This document shows positions 44,498-53,505 of a stretch of DNA of 64,000 bases, piece by piece. Both the position numbers and the translations under genes were made by a program. Within the stretch, counting starts at the first letter, position 1. Each line of letters starts with the position of its first letter. Source of the DNA: Alphaproteobacteria bacterium (lineage in GTDB: Bacteria > Pseudomonadota > Alphaproteobacteria > Rhizobiales > Xanthobacteraceae); NCBI GenBank assembly GCA_005884685.1, contig VBAH01000007.1:124001-188000 (forward strand), given 5' to 3'. The notes under the pieces are model-generated. The model saw only the letters and a list, made by a program, of their open reading frames with translations. It searched no databases and had not been told where the DNA came from.

Positions 44498-45997
44498 GTG
44501 CCGAGACGCATCGCGCGCCAGGCTTTATCTATCGTGCTTCCGTTGCGTGCCGCCCCTTGCGTCGGTCTCGCGACGCTTGCGCTGATCGTCAGCACCAGCA
44601 CGCTGCAAACCGTGGTCGCGAACGGCGACACCCGCGCAATCACCTTCCAGCACACCCACCGCGACGACTCGATTACCGTCACGTTCAAGCGCAGCGGGCG
44701 CTACGACGAGGAGGGGCTGAAGAAGCTCAACTATTTCCTGCGCGACTGGCGCAACGACGACCAGACCCGCATGGACCCGCAGCTGTTCGACATCCTGTGG
44801 GAAGTGACCCGCGAGGTCGGCACCGAGGAGCCGATCCGCATCGTGTCGTCCTACCGCTCGCCGGCCACCAACGCGATGCTGCGCAGGCGCTCGCGCGGCG
44901 TCGCCCAGTTTTCCCAGCACATGCTCGGCAAGGCCATCGATTTCAACATCAGCGGCGTGTCGGTTGAGCAGCTGCGCGTGATCGCCATGCGCCTGCAGCG
45001 GGGCGGCGTCGGCTTCTATCCGGGCTCGTTCGTGCATGTCGACGTCGGCTCGGTGCGCCACTGGCCGCGCATGACGCACGACCAGCTCGCCCGCGTGTTC
45101 CCGAACGGCCGCACCGTGCATGTCCCGTCCGACGGCCAGCCGCTGTCCGGCTACGCGCTCGCGCTCGCCGAGATCGAACGGCGCGGCTCGTCCGGGCCGT
45201 CCGGCATGTCGCTCGCCGCCGCGCGCAATTCCGGCGCGATCGGCGAGGACCGCGTCGCGTCCGCGGCGCGCCCGAAGAAGGGCAACGTGCTGGCGAAGCT
45301 GTTCGGCTTCTCGACCGACGACGAGGAGGAAGAGGAAGCAACCGCGGCCGGCGGCAAGACCGTGGTGGCGGCGCGCGACGAGGCGCCCGCCGCGCGCGTC
45401 CCGGTGCCGCAGGCGCGCCCACAAACGGTCGAGACCGCCCGCAGGCCGGGCAGCTTTGCCCTCGCCTCCGCCGGTTCCACGCCATTCGAGCTCTCGTCGC
45501 GCAGCGCTCCGCGGCCGCCGGCTCCGATCGCCGAGCCCGCCGAGACGACGGCCAGCATCACGTCATGGCTGAAGGACACCGACGCGCGCGCCGATCGCGT
45601 GCCACGTGATCTCGCGCTCGCCTATGCGGCGAATGCCGTGCCGGACAATCCGCGTCCGGCCGCGCTGGCGCCTGCGATGCCGGCCGCGCGGCTTACGCCG
45701 GACGGGATCTCGCAGGTCGCCAGGACCCCGCCGCCGCGCGCCGGCCAGCGCTACAACGATCCATGGCTGCGCGGCATCACGCTCGCGACCAGCATTCATT
45801 ACGAGATGAACGTCTCGGTCTACGGCAAGCTCGACGTGCGCCAGGTGCGCATGCTGATGATCAAGCCGGCCTCGAGCCTCGCGATGGGCTTTAGCAGCGA
45901 CGCCTATGAGGGCATGCAGACGCTCAAGTTCGCCGGCGCCGCGGTCACGTTCCTGCCGACGATCGAGTTCGGGCAGCGTCAGGCGAGCTTGCGGTAG
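44498..45997 (+). CDS. DUF882 / YcbK-like M15 peptidase-fold protein with long tail
   Basis: A 499-residue protein. Residues 1-45 look like a signal or anchor, and 48-190 form a DUF882/YcbK domain with the zinc-type residues His141 and Asp148 in QHMLGKAIDF and His180 in FVHVDVG, preceded by SSYRSPATNAMLRR. The family resembles peptidoglycan peptidases of the M15 fold. The C-terminal 300 residues are low-complexity (Ala/Pro/Arg-rich with an EEEE patch) until a conserved end GMQTLKFAGAAVTFLPTIEFG. The GTG at 44498 is the only plausible start. Its neighbour is an L,D-transpeptidase. Confidence 0.85.
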   Translation: MPRRIARQALSIVLPLRAAPCVGLATLALIVSTSTLQTVVANGDTRAITFQHTHRDDSITVTFKRSGRYDEEGLKKLNYFLRDWRNDDQTRMDPQLFDILWEVTREVGTEEPIRIVSSYRSPATNAMLRRRSRGVAQFSQHMLGKAIDFNISGVSVEQLRVIAMRLQRGGVGFYPGSFVHVDVGSVRHWPRMTHDQLARVFPNGRTVHVPSDGQPLSGYALALAEIERRGSSGPSGMSLAAARNSGAIGEDRVASAARPKKGNVLAKLFGFSTDDEEEEEATAAGGKTVVAARDEAPAARVPVPQARPQTVETARRPGSFALASAGSTPFELSSRSAPRPPAPIAEPAETTASITSWLKDTDARADRVPRDLALAYAANAVPDNPRPAALAPAMPAARLTPDGISQVARTPPPRAGQRYNDPWLRGITLATSIHYEMNVSVYGKLDVRQVRMLMIKPASSLAMGFSSDAYEGMQTLKFAGAAVTFLPTIEFGQRQASLR

Positions 45998-46007
45998 CCC
46001 CCAAGCT

Positions 46008-46136
46008 CCGCTCATCCCCGCGTAAGCGGGAATCCAGTGCGCGTAGGGCGCAATAAGCGAAGCGCATTGCGCCGCTCCTCCACAGAACTTAGATGGCGCA
46101 ATGCGTTTCGCTGCGCTCCACTTATTGCGCCCTACG
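46008..46136. repeat. Compound intergenic palindromes (half family A plus family B)
   Basis: A half copy of family A (CCGCTCATCCCCGCG...GCGGGAATCCAG, 46008-46035) is followed by a separate element with perfect outer arms CGTAGGGCGCAATAAG (46042-46057) and CTTATTGCGCCCTACG (46121-46136) and inner arms GCGCATTGCGCC / GGCGCAATGCG. The second element has a close relative at 48272-48382. The pair fills most of the gap between two convergent genes. Confidence 0.88.
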
Positions 46137-46162
46137 GGGTCGAGCGGGATGACAGGCAAGCG

Positions 46163-46438
46163 TCAATTCAACATGCCCAGCGCCTGCAGATACGTCTCCA
46201 GGATCGCTTCCTGCTCCTTGCGCTCGTCGACGTCCTGCTTGCGCAGGCGCACCACGCTGCGCAGCGCCTTGACGTCGAAGCCGTTCGCCTTCGCCTCCGC
46301 GTAAACGTCACGGATGTCGTCGGAGAGCGCCTTCTTCTCCTCCTCCAGCCGCTCGACGCGCTCGACGAAAGCCTTGAGGTGATCCTTGGCGAAGCGATGA
46401 GCGGCGGCTTCGTCCTTGACGGCGGCTGCGGTGGCCAT
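46163..46438 (-). CDS. gapR: GapR-like DUF2312 nucleoid protein
   Basis: A 91-residue, charged, helical protein: an N-terminal [39 protein letters not shown] segment and a [32 protein letters not shown] tail. This is the DUF2312 family, whose Caulobacter member GapR binds overtwisted DNA ahead of forks and stimulates topoisomerases. The ATG at 46438 has AGGAG eight bases upstream. It converges on the DUF882 gene. Confidence 0.88.
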   Translation of the reverse strand: MATAAAVKDEAAAHRFAKDHLKAFVERVERLEEEKKALSDDIRDVYAEAKANGFDVKALRSVVRLRKQDVDERKEQEAILETYLQALGMLN

Positions 46439-46539
46439 CGGGCACTCCTGAACGTGAGATTTGCCCGAGACCATTCGGAGTGCGGACGCCTCAGGTCAAG
46501 GCGCGAGCGCCGTCATCCACAGCAGTGCACATGAGTTTC

Positions 46540-46625
46540 GTCATGGCCGGGCTTGTCCCCGCCATCCACGACTTTCTTGCTTGACAGATGAAGAGGTGGA
46601 TGCCCGGCACAAGGCCGGGCATGAC
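46540..46625. repeat. Intergenic palindrome, family C
   Basis: Arms GTCATGGCCGGGCTTG and CAAGGCCGGGCATGAC with an inner CATCCAC / GTGGATG pair. Same family as 32367-32480. It lies between gapR and the DUF1244 gene. Confidence 0.85.
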
Positions 46626-46632
46626 GGAAAAC

Positions 46633-46926
46633 CTAATGCTTGTGGCTCTTCTCCAACGCGGCCTTCTGCGCCGGCGAGGCTTCCGTCTGGTGCTTCGCCT
46701 TCCATTCGTCGTAAGGCATGCCGTAGACGGCCTCGCGGCTCGCGTCCTTGGTGAGCGGCACGCCCTTTTCGTCCGCCGCGTCCTTCATCCAGTTCGACAG
46801 GCAGTTGCGGCAGAAGCCCGCGAGGTTCATCAGGTCGATGTTCTGCACGTCGGTGCGCGCGCGCAGGTGCTCGACCAGCCGGCGGAACACGGCGGCTTCC
46901 AGTTCGGTCTGGGTCTTGTCGTCCAT
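46633..46926 (-). CDS. DUF1244-family small protein
   Basis: A 97-residue soluble protein with the conserved block AAVFRRLVEHLRARTDVQNIDLMNLAGFCRNCLSNW, containing two cysteines (Cys39 and Cys42) in a CxxC arrangement, and a PYDEWKAKHQ C-terminal segment. This is the DUF1244 pattern of alpha- and gammaproteobacteria; the function is unknown, and the CxxC could bind metal or be redox-active. It lies after pobA on the same strand, 51 bases downstream. Confidence 0.88.
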   Translation of the reverse strand: MDDKTQTELEAAVFRRLVEHLRARTDVQNIDLMNLAGFCRNCLSNWMKDAADEKGVPLTKDASREAVYGMPYDEWKAKHQTEASPAQKAALEKSHKH

Positions 46927-46977
46927 GAGTGCTTCCTCGAATGATGCCCGGAAGATAAGCGCGCGTTGCCTGCGCCG

Positions 46978-48159
46978 CTACTCATCCTCCAGCGGCAGGC
47001 CGACATAGTTCTCCGCGATGGTCAGGCGGCCGGCGCGCGAGGAAAAGAGGTAATCGAGCTCGGCAAGCTGCACATTGCGCTCGAACGGCGTGTGGTCCGG
47101 AAAGCGGTGCAGCAGCGAGGTCATGTACCAGGAATAGCGCACGACCTTCCACACGCGGCGCAGGCACGTGTCGGAGTAGCGGTCGAGCCGCGCCATGCTG
47201 TTGGTGCGGAAAAACTCCGTGAGCGCGCGCGCGAGCACGCGCACGTCGGCGGCCGCGAGGTTGAGGCCCTTGGCGCCGGTCGGCGGCACGATGTGGGCGG
47301 CATCGCCCGCAAGGAACAGCCGTCCGTAGCGCATCGGCGCCGCCACGAAGGCGCGCACCGGCGTGACGCCTTTCTGGAAGATGCGTCCTTCGATGATTTC
47401 GCTCTTGTCGCGATCGTTCATGCGGATGTGCAGCTCATTCCAGAACCGGTCGTCCGACCAGTTCGCCGCGTCCTCGTCCGCGGCGACCTGCAGGTAATGG
47501 CGCGAGATCTTGGGCGAGCGCCGGCTGCATAGCGCAAAACCATTGTCGTGATTGGCGTAGGTCATCTCCGTGATCGGTGGCGACTCCGACAGGATGCCGA
47601 GCCACCCGAACGGAAACACGTGATCGTAGGTGGTCAGCACGCCGTCCGGGATCGCCGGGCGGGCGACGCCATGGAAGCCGTCGCAGCCCGCGATGATGTC
47701 GCAGGTGAGCGTGTGTTCGGTGCCGCCCTGGCGGTAGCGAATCGTCGGCCGGTCGCCATCAAGCCCGTCGAGGCCCGTCACCTCGGCCTCGAATTCTATT
47801 CGTGCGCCGTCCGCGATGCGCGCTGCGATCAGGTCCTTCACCACCTCCTGCTGGCCGTAGATCGTCACCACCTTGCCGGCGGTGAGCTCGGGAAAGTGCA
47901 CGTGCACGAGCTTGCCGCCGCCGAAGCGGATGTCGATCGCCTCGTCGATCATGCACTCGCGGCGCAGCCGCTGATCGAGCCCCAGCTCGGCCATCAGGTC
48001 GACGGTGCCCTGCTCGAGCACGCCGGCGCGCACGCGATCCTCGACGTAGGCGCGGCTGCGCGCTTCGAGCACGACGCAGTCGATGCCCTCGCGGTAGAGC
48101 AGATGCGCGAGGAACAGGCCCGCAGGCCCCGCGCCGATGATTCCGACCTGCGCGTGCAT
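46978..48159 (-). CDS. pobA: 4-hydroxybenzoate 3-monooxygenase
   Basis: A 393-residue FAD monooxygenase that converts 4-hydroxybenzoate and NADPH to protocatechuate. Motifs: FAD-binding GAGPAGLFLA near residue 9, RAGVLEQGTVDLM, the CDIIAGCDGFHGVAR DG motif and LAGDAAHIVPPTGAKGLNLA. The length equals that of PobA. The ATG at 48159 was chosen because GGAG lies five bases before it; another ATG at 48162 is immediately upstream. No protocatechuate-cleavage genes are adjacent, so the rest of the beta-ketoadipate pathway must be elsewhere. Confidence 0.94.
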   Translation of the reverse strand: MHAQVGIIGAGPAGLFLAHLLYREGIDCVVLEARSRAYVEDRVRAGVLEQGTVDLMAELGLDQRLRRECMIDEAIDIRFGGGKLVHVHFPELTAGKVVTIYGQQEVVKDLIAARIADGARIEFEAEVTGLDGLDGDRPTIRYRQGGTEHTLTCDIIAGCDGFHGVARPAIPDGVLTTYDHVFPFGWLGILSESPPITEMTYANHDNGFALCSRRSPKISRHYLQVAADEDAANWSDDRFWNELHIRMNDRDKSEIIEGRIFQKGVTPVRAFVAAPMRYGRLFLAGDAAHIVPPTGAKGLNLAAADVRVLARALTEFFRTNSMARLDRYSDTCLRRVWKVVRYSWYMTSLLHRFPDHTPFERNVQLAELDYLFSSRAGRLTIAENYVGLPLEDE

Positions 48160-48271
48160 CATGTCTCCGGGCGCAAAGAAAACCGCCGCGGCCAGTTGGA
48201 CCGTGACGGGGCGGGTTTTCAAGCCCGTTCCAAGAGTTGGCTATCGATTCTCGGTAATGTTCAGGCCAAGA

Positions 48272-48382
48272 CGTAGGGCGCAATAAGCATGCCCCCGTGA
48301 AGGCGGGGGCGACGCGGGAGCGGAGCGCATTGCGCCAACCGCGCGGCAGCGGCGCAATGCGCTCCGCTTATTGCGCCCTACG
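48272..48382. repeat. Intergenic palindrome, family B with nested hairpin
   Basis: Perfect outer arms CGTAGGGCGCAATAAGC (48272-48288) and GCTTATTGCGCCCTACG (48366-48382), an inner GGAGCGCATTGCGCC-type arm, and a nested hairpin GCCCCCGTGAAGGCGGGGGC inserted after the first arm. Close relative of 46042-46136. It lies between the molybdenum hydroxylase and pobA genes, both on the minus strand. Confidence 0.88.
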
Positions 48383-48389
48383 AAGCCCC

Positions 48390-50600
48390 CTACCCCAGCG
48401 CCTTCTTCACCCGCTCCGGCGACATCGGCAAATGGCGCAGCCGCTTGCCGGTGAGCTGCGCGACCGCATTGCCGATCGCCGGCGCGACGCACGGGATGCC
48501 GACCTCGCCCATCCCGGTCGGCGGATTGTCGGTGACCAGCACCTTCATGTGGATCTGCGGCACGTCGCTCATCCGCAGCACCTGATAGTCGTTGAAGTTC
48601 GACTGCTGCACCGCGCCGTCCTTCACCGTCAGCTCCTCCGACAGCGCGCCGGAGAGCGCATAGATCACCGCGCTTTCGAGCTGCGCGTTGACGTTGTCGG
48701 GCTGGATGATCAGCCCGCCGTCGATCGCGATCCAGTAATTGTGCACATTGATCTTGCCGGTCACCTTGTCGACCGAGACTTCGGCGACACCGGCCGTCAG
48801 CGTGTCGTGATAGTCGGAGAACGCGATCCCCATGCCGCGGCCGGGGCGCTTCTTGGTGAACTCCGACATCTCGGCGACCGCCTTGATGACGGCCTGCGCC
48901 CGCGGATGCTTCGCCGTCAGCGCGAGCCGCGTGGCGACCGGATCGCCGCCCTTTGCGGCGACGATCTCGTCGAGGAACGACTCGGTGACGAACCTGTTGT
49001 AGCCCGCCCCGATGCCGCGCCATGCGTGCACGCGCATGCCGCGCTGCTCGCGGATCGCGTCGGCGGTAAGGTGCGGGATGTCGTAGAAGTCCTGGTTCAT
49101 CCCGACCCAGCCGATGTAGTCGCGCCCGCCGGTCGCCTGGAAGCGCGGCGGCGCCGCGACCGCATCGACGTTCTCGGCAACGATGCGGTGATGCCAGCCG
49201 GTGAGGTTGCCCGTCTCGTCGAGCCCGGCCTTGAGCGTGTGATAGGTCATCGGCCGCGGCCGCGCCGCCGCGATGTCGTCCTCGCGGGTGAGCATCAGCT
49301 TCACGGGCTTCTTCACGATGCTGGCGAGCACCGCCGCCTGCACCGGGGCGTCCGGCCAGATGCGCCGGCCGAAGCCGCCGCCGAGCAGTTGCAGATGGAT
49401 CTTGATCTTGTCCGGCGTGGTCTTCAGCGCGCCGGCAACAACGGCCGCCGCCAGCGGCTGCACCTGCGTGCCGACCCAGATCTCCGCCGACTGGCCGTCG
49501 TCGGAAACCCGGGCGACCGCGTTCATCGGCTCCATCTGGGCGTGATAGGTGTGCTCGGAAGAGTATGCCGCCGTCATCGTCTTCGCCGCGCCTGAGAGCG
49601 CCTTGTCGGCATCGCCGGTCTTGAAGGCTTCCTTCACCTCGGCCGCCGGATCGGCCGCCTTGCGGGCGTATTCGTCGAACGCTTTGGCGGAATCGAACGG
49701 CGCCGCCTTCGAGGCGCTGATGTCCCACTTCACCTTCAGGGCAAAGCGGCCCGCGCGCGTCGCTTCCACCGTGTCGCCGATCACCGCGACGCCGAACGGC
49801 AGCGGAATGACTCGCGTCACGCCCTTGATCTTCATCACCTCGTCGGTGTTGACGCTCTCGGCTTTGGCGCCGTCCATCGGCGCGTGCAGCAGCGAGGCGT
49901 AGACCATGCCGGGCACCTGTACGTCGATCCCGTATTTCGCGGTGCCGTTGACCTTCGAGGGCACGTCGACGCGGCCGATATCCTTGCGCCCGATCAGCCG
50001 GAAGTCCTTACGCTTCTTGAGGTCCGCTTCGGTGACCTTCGGCAGCTCGTCGGGCACCTTGGCGAACTTCGCGACATCGCCATACGAGATGCTGCGCTTC
50101 GACTTTCTGTGGATCACCTTGCTCTTGTCGGTGGAGAGCTCGACGACCGGCACGCCCCATTTCTCGGCCACGTTATCGAGCAGCACGCGGCGCGCCTGCG
50201 CGCCGGCAAGCCGCAGCGGCATCCAGTAGGCCGGCACCGAGACGCTCGCGAGGGTGAGCTGCGCGCCAGGAAACATCTTGTGCGCCCCGCCGTAGAGCTT
50301 CGGATTGCCGGGCGCGAATTCCGGTTTGACCTTCGACCAGTCGGCATCGAGCTCTTCGGCGAGGATCAGCGGCAATGCGGTGAGCACACCCTGCCCCATC
50401 TCGGACTGCGGGCAGAGGATGGTAATGGTGTCGTCGGTGCCGATCGTGACCCAGGCGTTGAGCCTGGCGCCGTCGGCCGCATAAGCCTCGGATGCGCGGC
50501 CGAGCAGCGTGCCGGACAGCGCGAATGCGAATGTCAGTCCGCCCGCGCCCTGCATGAAGCTGCGGCGGGAGACGTCAAGCTTAGTGATGTGCGCCTTCAT
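48390..50600 (-). CDS. Molybdenum hydroxylase large subunit (isoquinoline 1-oxidoreductase beta-like)
   Basis: A 736-residue molybdopterin-binding subunit of the xanthine-dehydrogenase family. A twin-arginine signal SRRSFMQ (11-17) followed by a hydrophobic AFALSGTLLG indicates Tat export. A characteristic VLTREDDIAAARPRP segment and the glutamate-bearing GEVGIPCVAPAIGN near the C-terminus are seen. Two-subunit enzymes of this type hydroxylate N-heterocycles or oxidise aldehydes. The small [2Fe-2S] subunit gene is three bases upstream. No maturation factor (XdhC) gene is in the window. Substrate unknown. Confidence 0.9.
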   Translation of the reverse strand: MKAHITKLDVSRRSFMQGAGGLTFAFALSGTLLGRASEAYAADGARLNAWVTIGTDDTITILCPQSEMGQGVLTALPLILAEELDADWSKVKPEFAPGNPKLYGGAHKMFPGAQLTLASVSVPAYWMPLRLAGAQARRVLLDNVAEKWGVPVVELSTDKSKVIHRKSKRSISYGDVAKFAKVPDELPKVTEADLKKRKDFRLIGRKDIGRVDVPSKVNGTAKYGIDVQVPGMVYASLLHAPMDGAKAESVNTDEVMKIKGVTRVIPLPFGVAVIGDTVEATRAGRFALKVKWDISASKAAPFDSAKAFDEYARKAADPAAEVKEAFKTGDADKALSGAAKTMTAAYSSEHTYHAQMEPMNAVARVSDDGQSAEIWVGTQVQPLAAAVVAGALKTTPDKIKIHLQLLGGGFGRRIWPDAPVQAAVLASIVKKPVKLMLTREDDIAAARPRPMTYHTLKAGLDETGNLTGWHHRIVAENVDAVAAPPRFQATGGRDYIGWVGMNQDFYDIPHLTADAIREQRGMRVHAWRGIGAGYNRFVTESFLDEIVAAKGGDPVATRLALTAKHPRAQAVIKAVAEMSEFTKKRPGRGMGIAFSDYHDTLTAGVAEVSVDKVTGKINVHNYWIAIDGGLIIQPDNVNAQLESAVIYALSGALSEELTVKDGAVQQSNFNDYQVLRMSDVPQIHMKVLVTDNPPTGMGEVGIPCVAPAIGNAVAQLTGKRLRHLPMSPERVKKALG

Positions 50601-50603
50601 GGC

Positions 50604-51059
50604 TCAGGCCTCCCGTGCGGCGCGCTCGATGGCGCGGACGATGCGCGGATAGGTCCCGCAGCGGCAGATGTTGCCGTCCATGTGCGCGACGATCTGATCG
50701 CGCGTGGGCTTCTTCGTCTTCGCCAGCAGTTCGGCGGCCTGCATGATCTGGCCGGACTGGCAGTAGCCGCACTGCGGCACCTGCTCGGCGATCCAGGCCT
50801 TCTGCAGGGGATGCGTTGAACTCGGCGACAGGCCTTCGATGGTCGTCACCGTCTTGCCGGCAACCTCGGACATGCTGGTCTGGCACGAGCGCACGGCCTT
50901 GCCGTCGACATGCACCGTGCAGGCGCCGCACAGGCCCGATCCGCATCCGAATTTGGTGCCGGTCAACTTCAGGTGCTCGCGCACCACCCAGAGCAGCGGC
51001 GTGTCCGGCTCGACATCGACGCTCGCAGCTTTCCCATTGATCGTGAACCCGACCGGCAT
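50604..51059 (-). CDS. Two-[2Fe-2S] small subunit of the molybdenum hydroxylase
   Basis: A 151-residue electron-transfer subunit with the plant-type cluster motif [12 protein letters not shown] (Cys39, Cys44, Cys47, with Cys59) and a second cluster CGYCQSG...CRCGTYPRI (Cys97, Cys100, Cys132, Cys134). ATG at 51059 has GGAGGG seven bases upstream. It directly precedes the large subunit with a three-base gap, so they form one complex. No cytochrome c subunit is adjacent, unlike in some aldehyde dehydrogenases of this type. Confidence 0.95.
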   Translation of the reverse strand: MPVGFTINGKAASVDVEPDTPLLWVVREHLKLTGTKFGCGSGLCGACTVHVDGKAVRSCQTSMSEVAGKTVTTIEGLSPSSTHPLQKAWIAEQVPQCGYCQSGQIMQAAELLAKTKKPTRDQIVAHMDGNICRCGTYPRIVRAIERAAREA

Positions 51060-51148
51060 GTCGCCCTCCCCGATGGTTCTTTCGATTGGAAGCATTATAA
51101 CCGGGGCCCTCACGCCCGCAGCAGGCTTTTTGCCACATCACTCCGGAC

Positions 51149-51252
51149 GTCATCCCGGCGAGCGCCGCGAGACCCGGGATCCATCTATCCCCGATCACAA
51201 AGGGTAGTGATACATGGATCCCGGCTCGCGCCTTCGGCGCGTCCGGGATGAC
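51149..51252. repeat. Intergenic palindrome, family D
   Basis: Arms GTCATCCCGG and CCGGGATGAC bound a 104-base element with inner stems GGATCCATCTATC-type / GATACATGGATCC. It is a relative of 20991-21110, between the molybdenum hydroxylase and the EamA gene. Confidence 0.85.
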
Positions 51253-51288
51253 AGCCGAGCACGCGGAGCACCCAGTGGAGATTCCTGA

Positions 51289-52191
51289 ATGACGGCGGCC
51301 GGGAGCGCGACCGAGGAGAGACGCCGCGCGGTTGCGCTCGCGGCGCTCGTCGCCGGCGCGATCGCCATGGGCGCCTCGGTGCTGTTTGTGCGCTGGGCTG
51401 ACGTCGGACCGTACGCCAGCGCGTTCTGGCGCGTGTTGCTGGCGCTGCCGTTCCTGTGGGTGTGGATGCGGCTGGAGAACCGCAGCGCGGCGTGGCCGCG
51501 GCTTGACCGCGCAGTCCTGCTGGCCGGGCTGCTGTTCACCGGCGATCTGTTCTTCTGGCATCTGGCGATCCTCGGCACCACGGTCGCAAACGCGACGTTC
51601 CTCGCCACTACGGCACCGATCTGGGTCGCGCTCGGTGCGTGGCTGGTGCTCTCCGAAGCCGTCGGCAGCCGCATCCTGATCGGGCTGGCGCTCTGTCTGC
51701 TCGGCGGTTTTGCGCTGGTCGGCGAGAGCTACGGTTTCGCGCCACAGCGGCTGATGGGTGACGTCTACGGCGTCGCGACCGCCTTCTTCTTTGGTGCGTA
51801 TGTGCTTGCCGTACGTGCGGCACGGGCCAGGCATGGCGCGGCCGAAGTGATGTTCGTGTCGACCGCGGTCACCTCGGTCTGCCTGTTCATCATCGCGCTC
51901 GTCTTCGAGCCGCGCATCCTGCCGCAGTCGCTGCCGGGCGCGGCTGCGCTGCTCGCGCTCGCGATCATTTCCCAGGTCGGCGGCCAGGGGCTCGTCGCGG
52001 TCGCGCTCGGCACCTTGCCGGCGACATTTTCCTCGCTGGTGATTTTCCTCGAAGCGATCGCGGCCGCGACCTTCGGCTGGCTCTTGCTCGACGAGCCGCT
52101 CGGCCTCGCGCAAGCGTTCGGCGGCGTGCTGATCCTGTTCGGCATCTGGGTCGCTCGCCCGCGCACCGGCGATGTTGTGGCGGGGCCATGA
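51289..52191 (+). CDS. EamA/DMT-family transporter
   Basis: A 300-residue inner-membrane protein with ten hydrophobic segments in two EamA halves (first about residues 15-145, second about 160-290, with a LLLDEPLGLAQAFGGVLILFGI ending). Substrates of this superfamily vary from amino acids to sugars; a role with the glycerate kinase encoded next is suggested only by the overlap (ATGA) of the two genes. The ATG has GGAG eight bases upstream. Confidence 0.88.
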   Translation: MTAAGSATEERRRAVALAALVAGAIAMGASVLFVRWADVGPYASAFWRVLLALPFLWVWMRLENRSAAWPRLDRAVLLAGLLFTGDLFFWHLAILGTTVANATFLATTAPIWVALGAWLVLSEAVGSRILIGLALCLLGGFALVGESYGFAPQRLMGDVYGVATAFFFGAYVLAVRAARARHGAAEVMFVSTAVTSVCLFIIALVFEPRILPQSLPGAAALLALAIISQVGGQGLVAVALGTLPATFSSLVIFLEAIAAATFGWLLLDEPLGLAQAFGGVLILFGIWVARPRTGDVVAGP

Positions 52192-53501
52192 ATCCAACCC
52201 CCACCGCGCGGGCGTTTCTCGAAACGCTGTTCAACACCGCGGTCGCCGCCGCGCACCCCTCGACCTGCCTGCCGCCGCATTTGCCGATGGCGCCGAAATC
52301 CGGCCGGCTGATCCTGCTCGCCGCCGGCAAGGCCGCCGGCTCGATGATCGAAGTCGCGGAGCGGCATTATCTCGATGCCGGATTTCCGGCGGATCGCCTC
52401 GCCGGCGTCGCGGTCGCGCGCCATGGCTACGGCCGTCCCACGCGCATCATCCCGATGATCGAGGCCGGTCATCCGATCCCGGATGCGGCCGGGTTGGAGT
52501 CCGCCGCGAAGGCGCTCGCGCTCGCCGAAAGTGCCTCGAAGGACGACCTCGTCCTCGCGCTGATGTCCGGCGGGGCGTCAGCGAACTGGATCGCGCCCGC
52601 TGGCATCACCTTCGCCGAGAAGCAGGCGGTGACGCGCGCGCTGTTACGCTCGGGCGCACACATCGGCGAGATCAACACCGTGCGGAAGCATCTCTCCCGC
52701 ATCAAGGGCGGGCGCCTCGCACGTACGGCGTACCCGGCACGCGTGGTGACGCTCGCGATCTCCGACGTGCCGGGCGACGATCCGGCCGTGATCGGCTCCG
52801 GCCCGACCGTGCCCGATCCCTCGACGCTCGCGGACGCGCGCGCGATCGTCGCGAAGTTCGCGCTTGATGTGCCCGACGCTGTCGCGCGCGCGCTGAACGA
52901 CCCGGCCAACGAAAGCCCGAAGCCGGGCGATTTGGCATTCGCGAACGCCGAGTATCATCTGATCGCACGGCCCGCTGATGCCTTCCGCGCCGCCGAAGCG
53001 GGCGTGCGCGCGGCTGGATACGAGTGTGTCCTCCTCGGCGCAAATCTCGAAGGCGAAGCGCGCAAAATTGCTGCCGAGCACGCCGGAATGGCGCGAAAGC
53101 TGCAAGCCGCAGGGCGCCGCGCCGTGATCCTCTCGGGCGGCGAACTCACCGTCACGATCCGGGGCCATGGACGCGGCGGGCCAAACCAGGAATACGCGCT
53201 GGCGCTCGCTATCCATCTTACCGGCACCAGCGGTATCGCGGCACTCGCGGGCGACACCGACGGCACCGACGGCGGCGCCGGCTCGGCGCAGGATCCCGCC
53301 GGCGCGTATGTGGATGGCGCAACGGCGGCACGCGCAAGGGAACTCGGCCTCGATCCGGCCGCGTTTCTTGCCGACAACAACTCCACCGGCTTTTTCGAGC
53401 GCCTGGGCGATCTCCTCCGCCCGGGTCCCACTTTCACCAACGTCAATGACTTCCGCGCCATCCTCGTTGACACTGTCATGCAACCGGCGCGAAATCCGTA
53501 G
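52188..53501 (+). CDS. Glycerate 2-kinase (MOFRL/TtuD family)
   Basis: A 437-residue protein of the MOFRL family with AAGKAAGSMIEVAE, MSGGASANWIAPAG, IRGHGRGGPNQEYALALA and GTDGGAGSAQDPAGAYVDG, typical of bacterial glycerate kinases (older name TtuD, hydroxypyruvate reductase). It phosphorylates D-glycerate to 2-phosphoglycerate. The ATG overlaps the EamA stop. Its product feeds enolase and the pyruvate kinase encoded two genes downstream, which makes metabolic sense of the cluster. Confidence 0.92.
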   Translation: MNPTPTARAFLETLFNTAVAAAHPSTCLPPHLPMAPKSGRLILLAAGKAAGSMIEVAERHYLDAGFPADRLAGVAVARHGYGRPTRIIPMIEAGHPIPDAAGLESAAKALALAESASKDDLVLALMSGGASANWIAPAGITFAEKQAVTRALLRSGAHIGEINTVRKHLSRIKGGRLARTAYPARVVTLAISDVPGDDPAVIGSGPTVPDPSTLADARAIVAKFALDVPDAVARALNDPANESPKPGDLAFANAEYHLIARPADAFRAAEAGVRAAGYECVLLGANLEGEARKIAAEHAGMARKLQAAGRRAVILSGGELTVTIRGHGRGGPNQEYALALAIHLTGTSGIAALAGDTDGTDGGAGSAQDPAGAYVDGATAARARELGLDPAAFLADNNSTGFFERLGDLLRPGPTFTNVNDFRAILVDTVMQPARNP

Positions 53502-53505
53502 TGCA

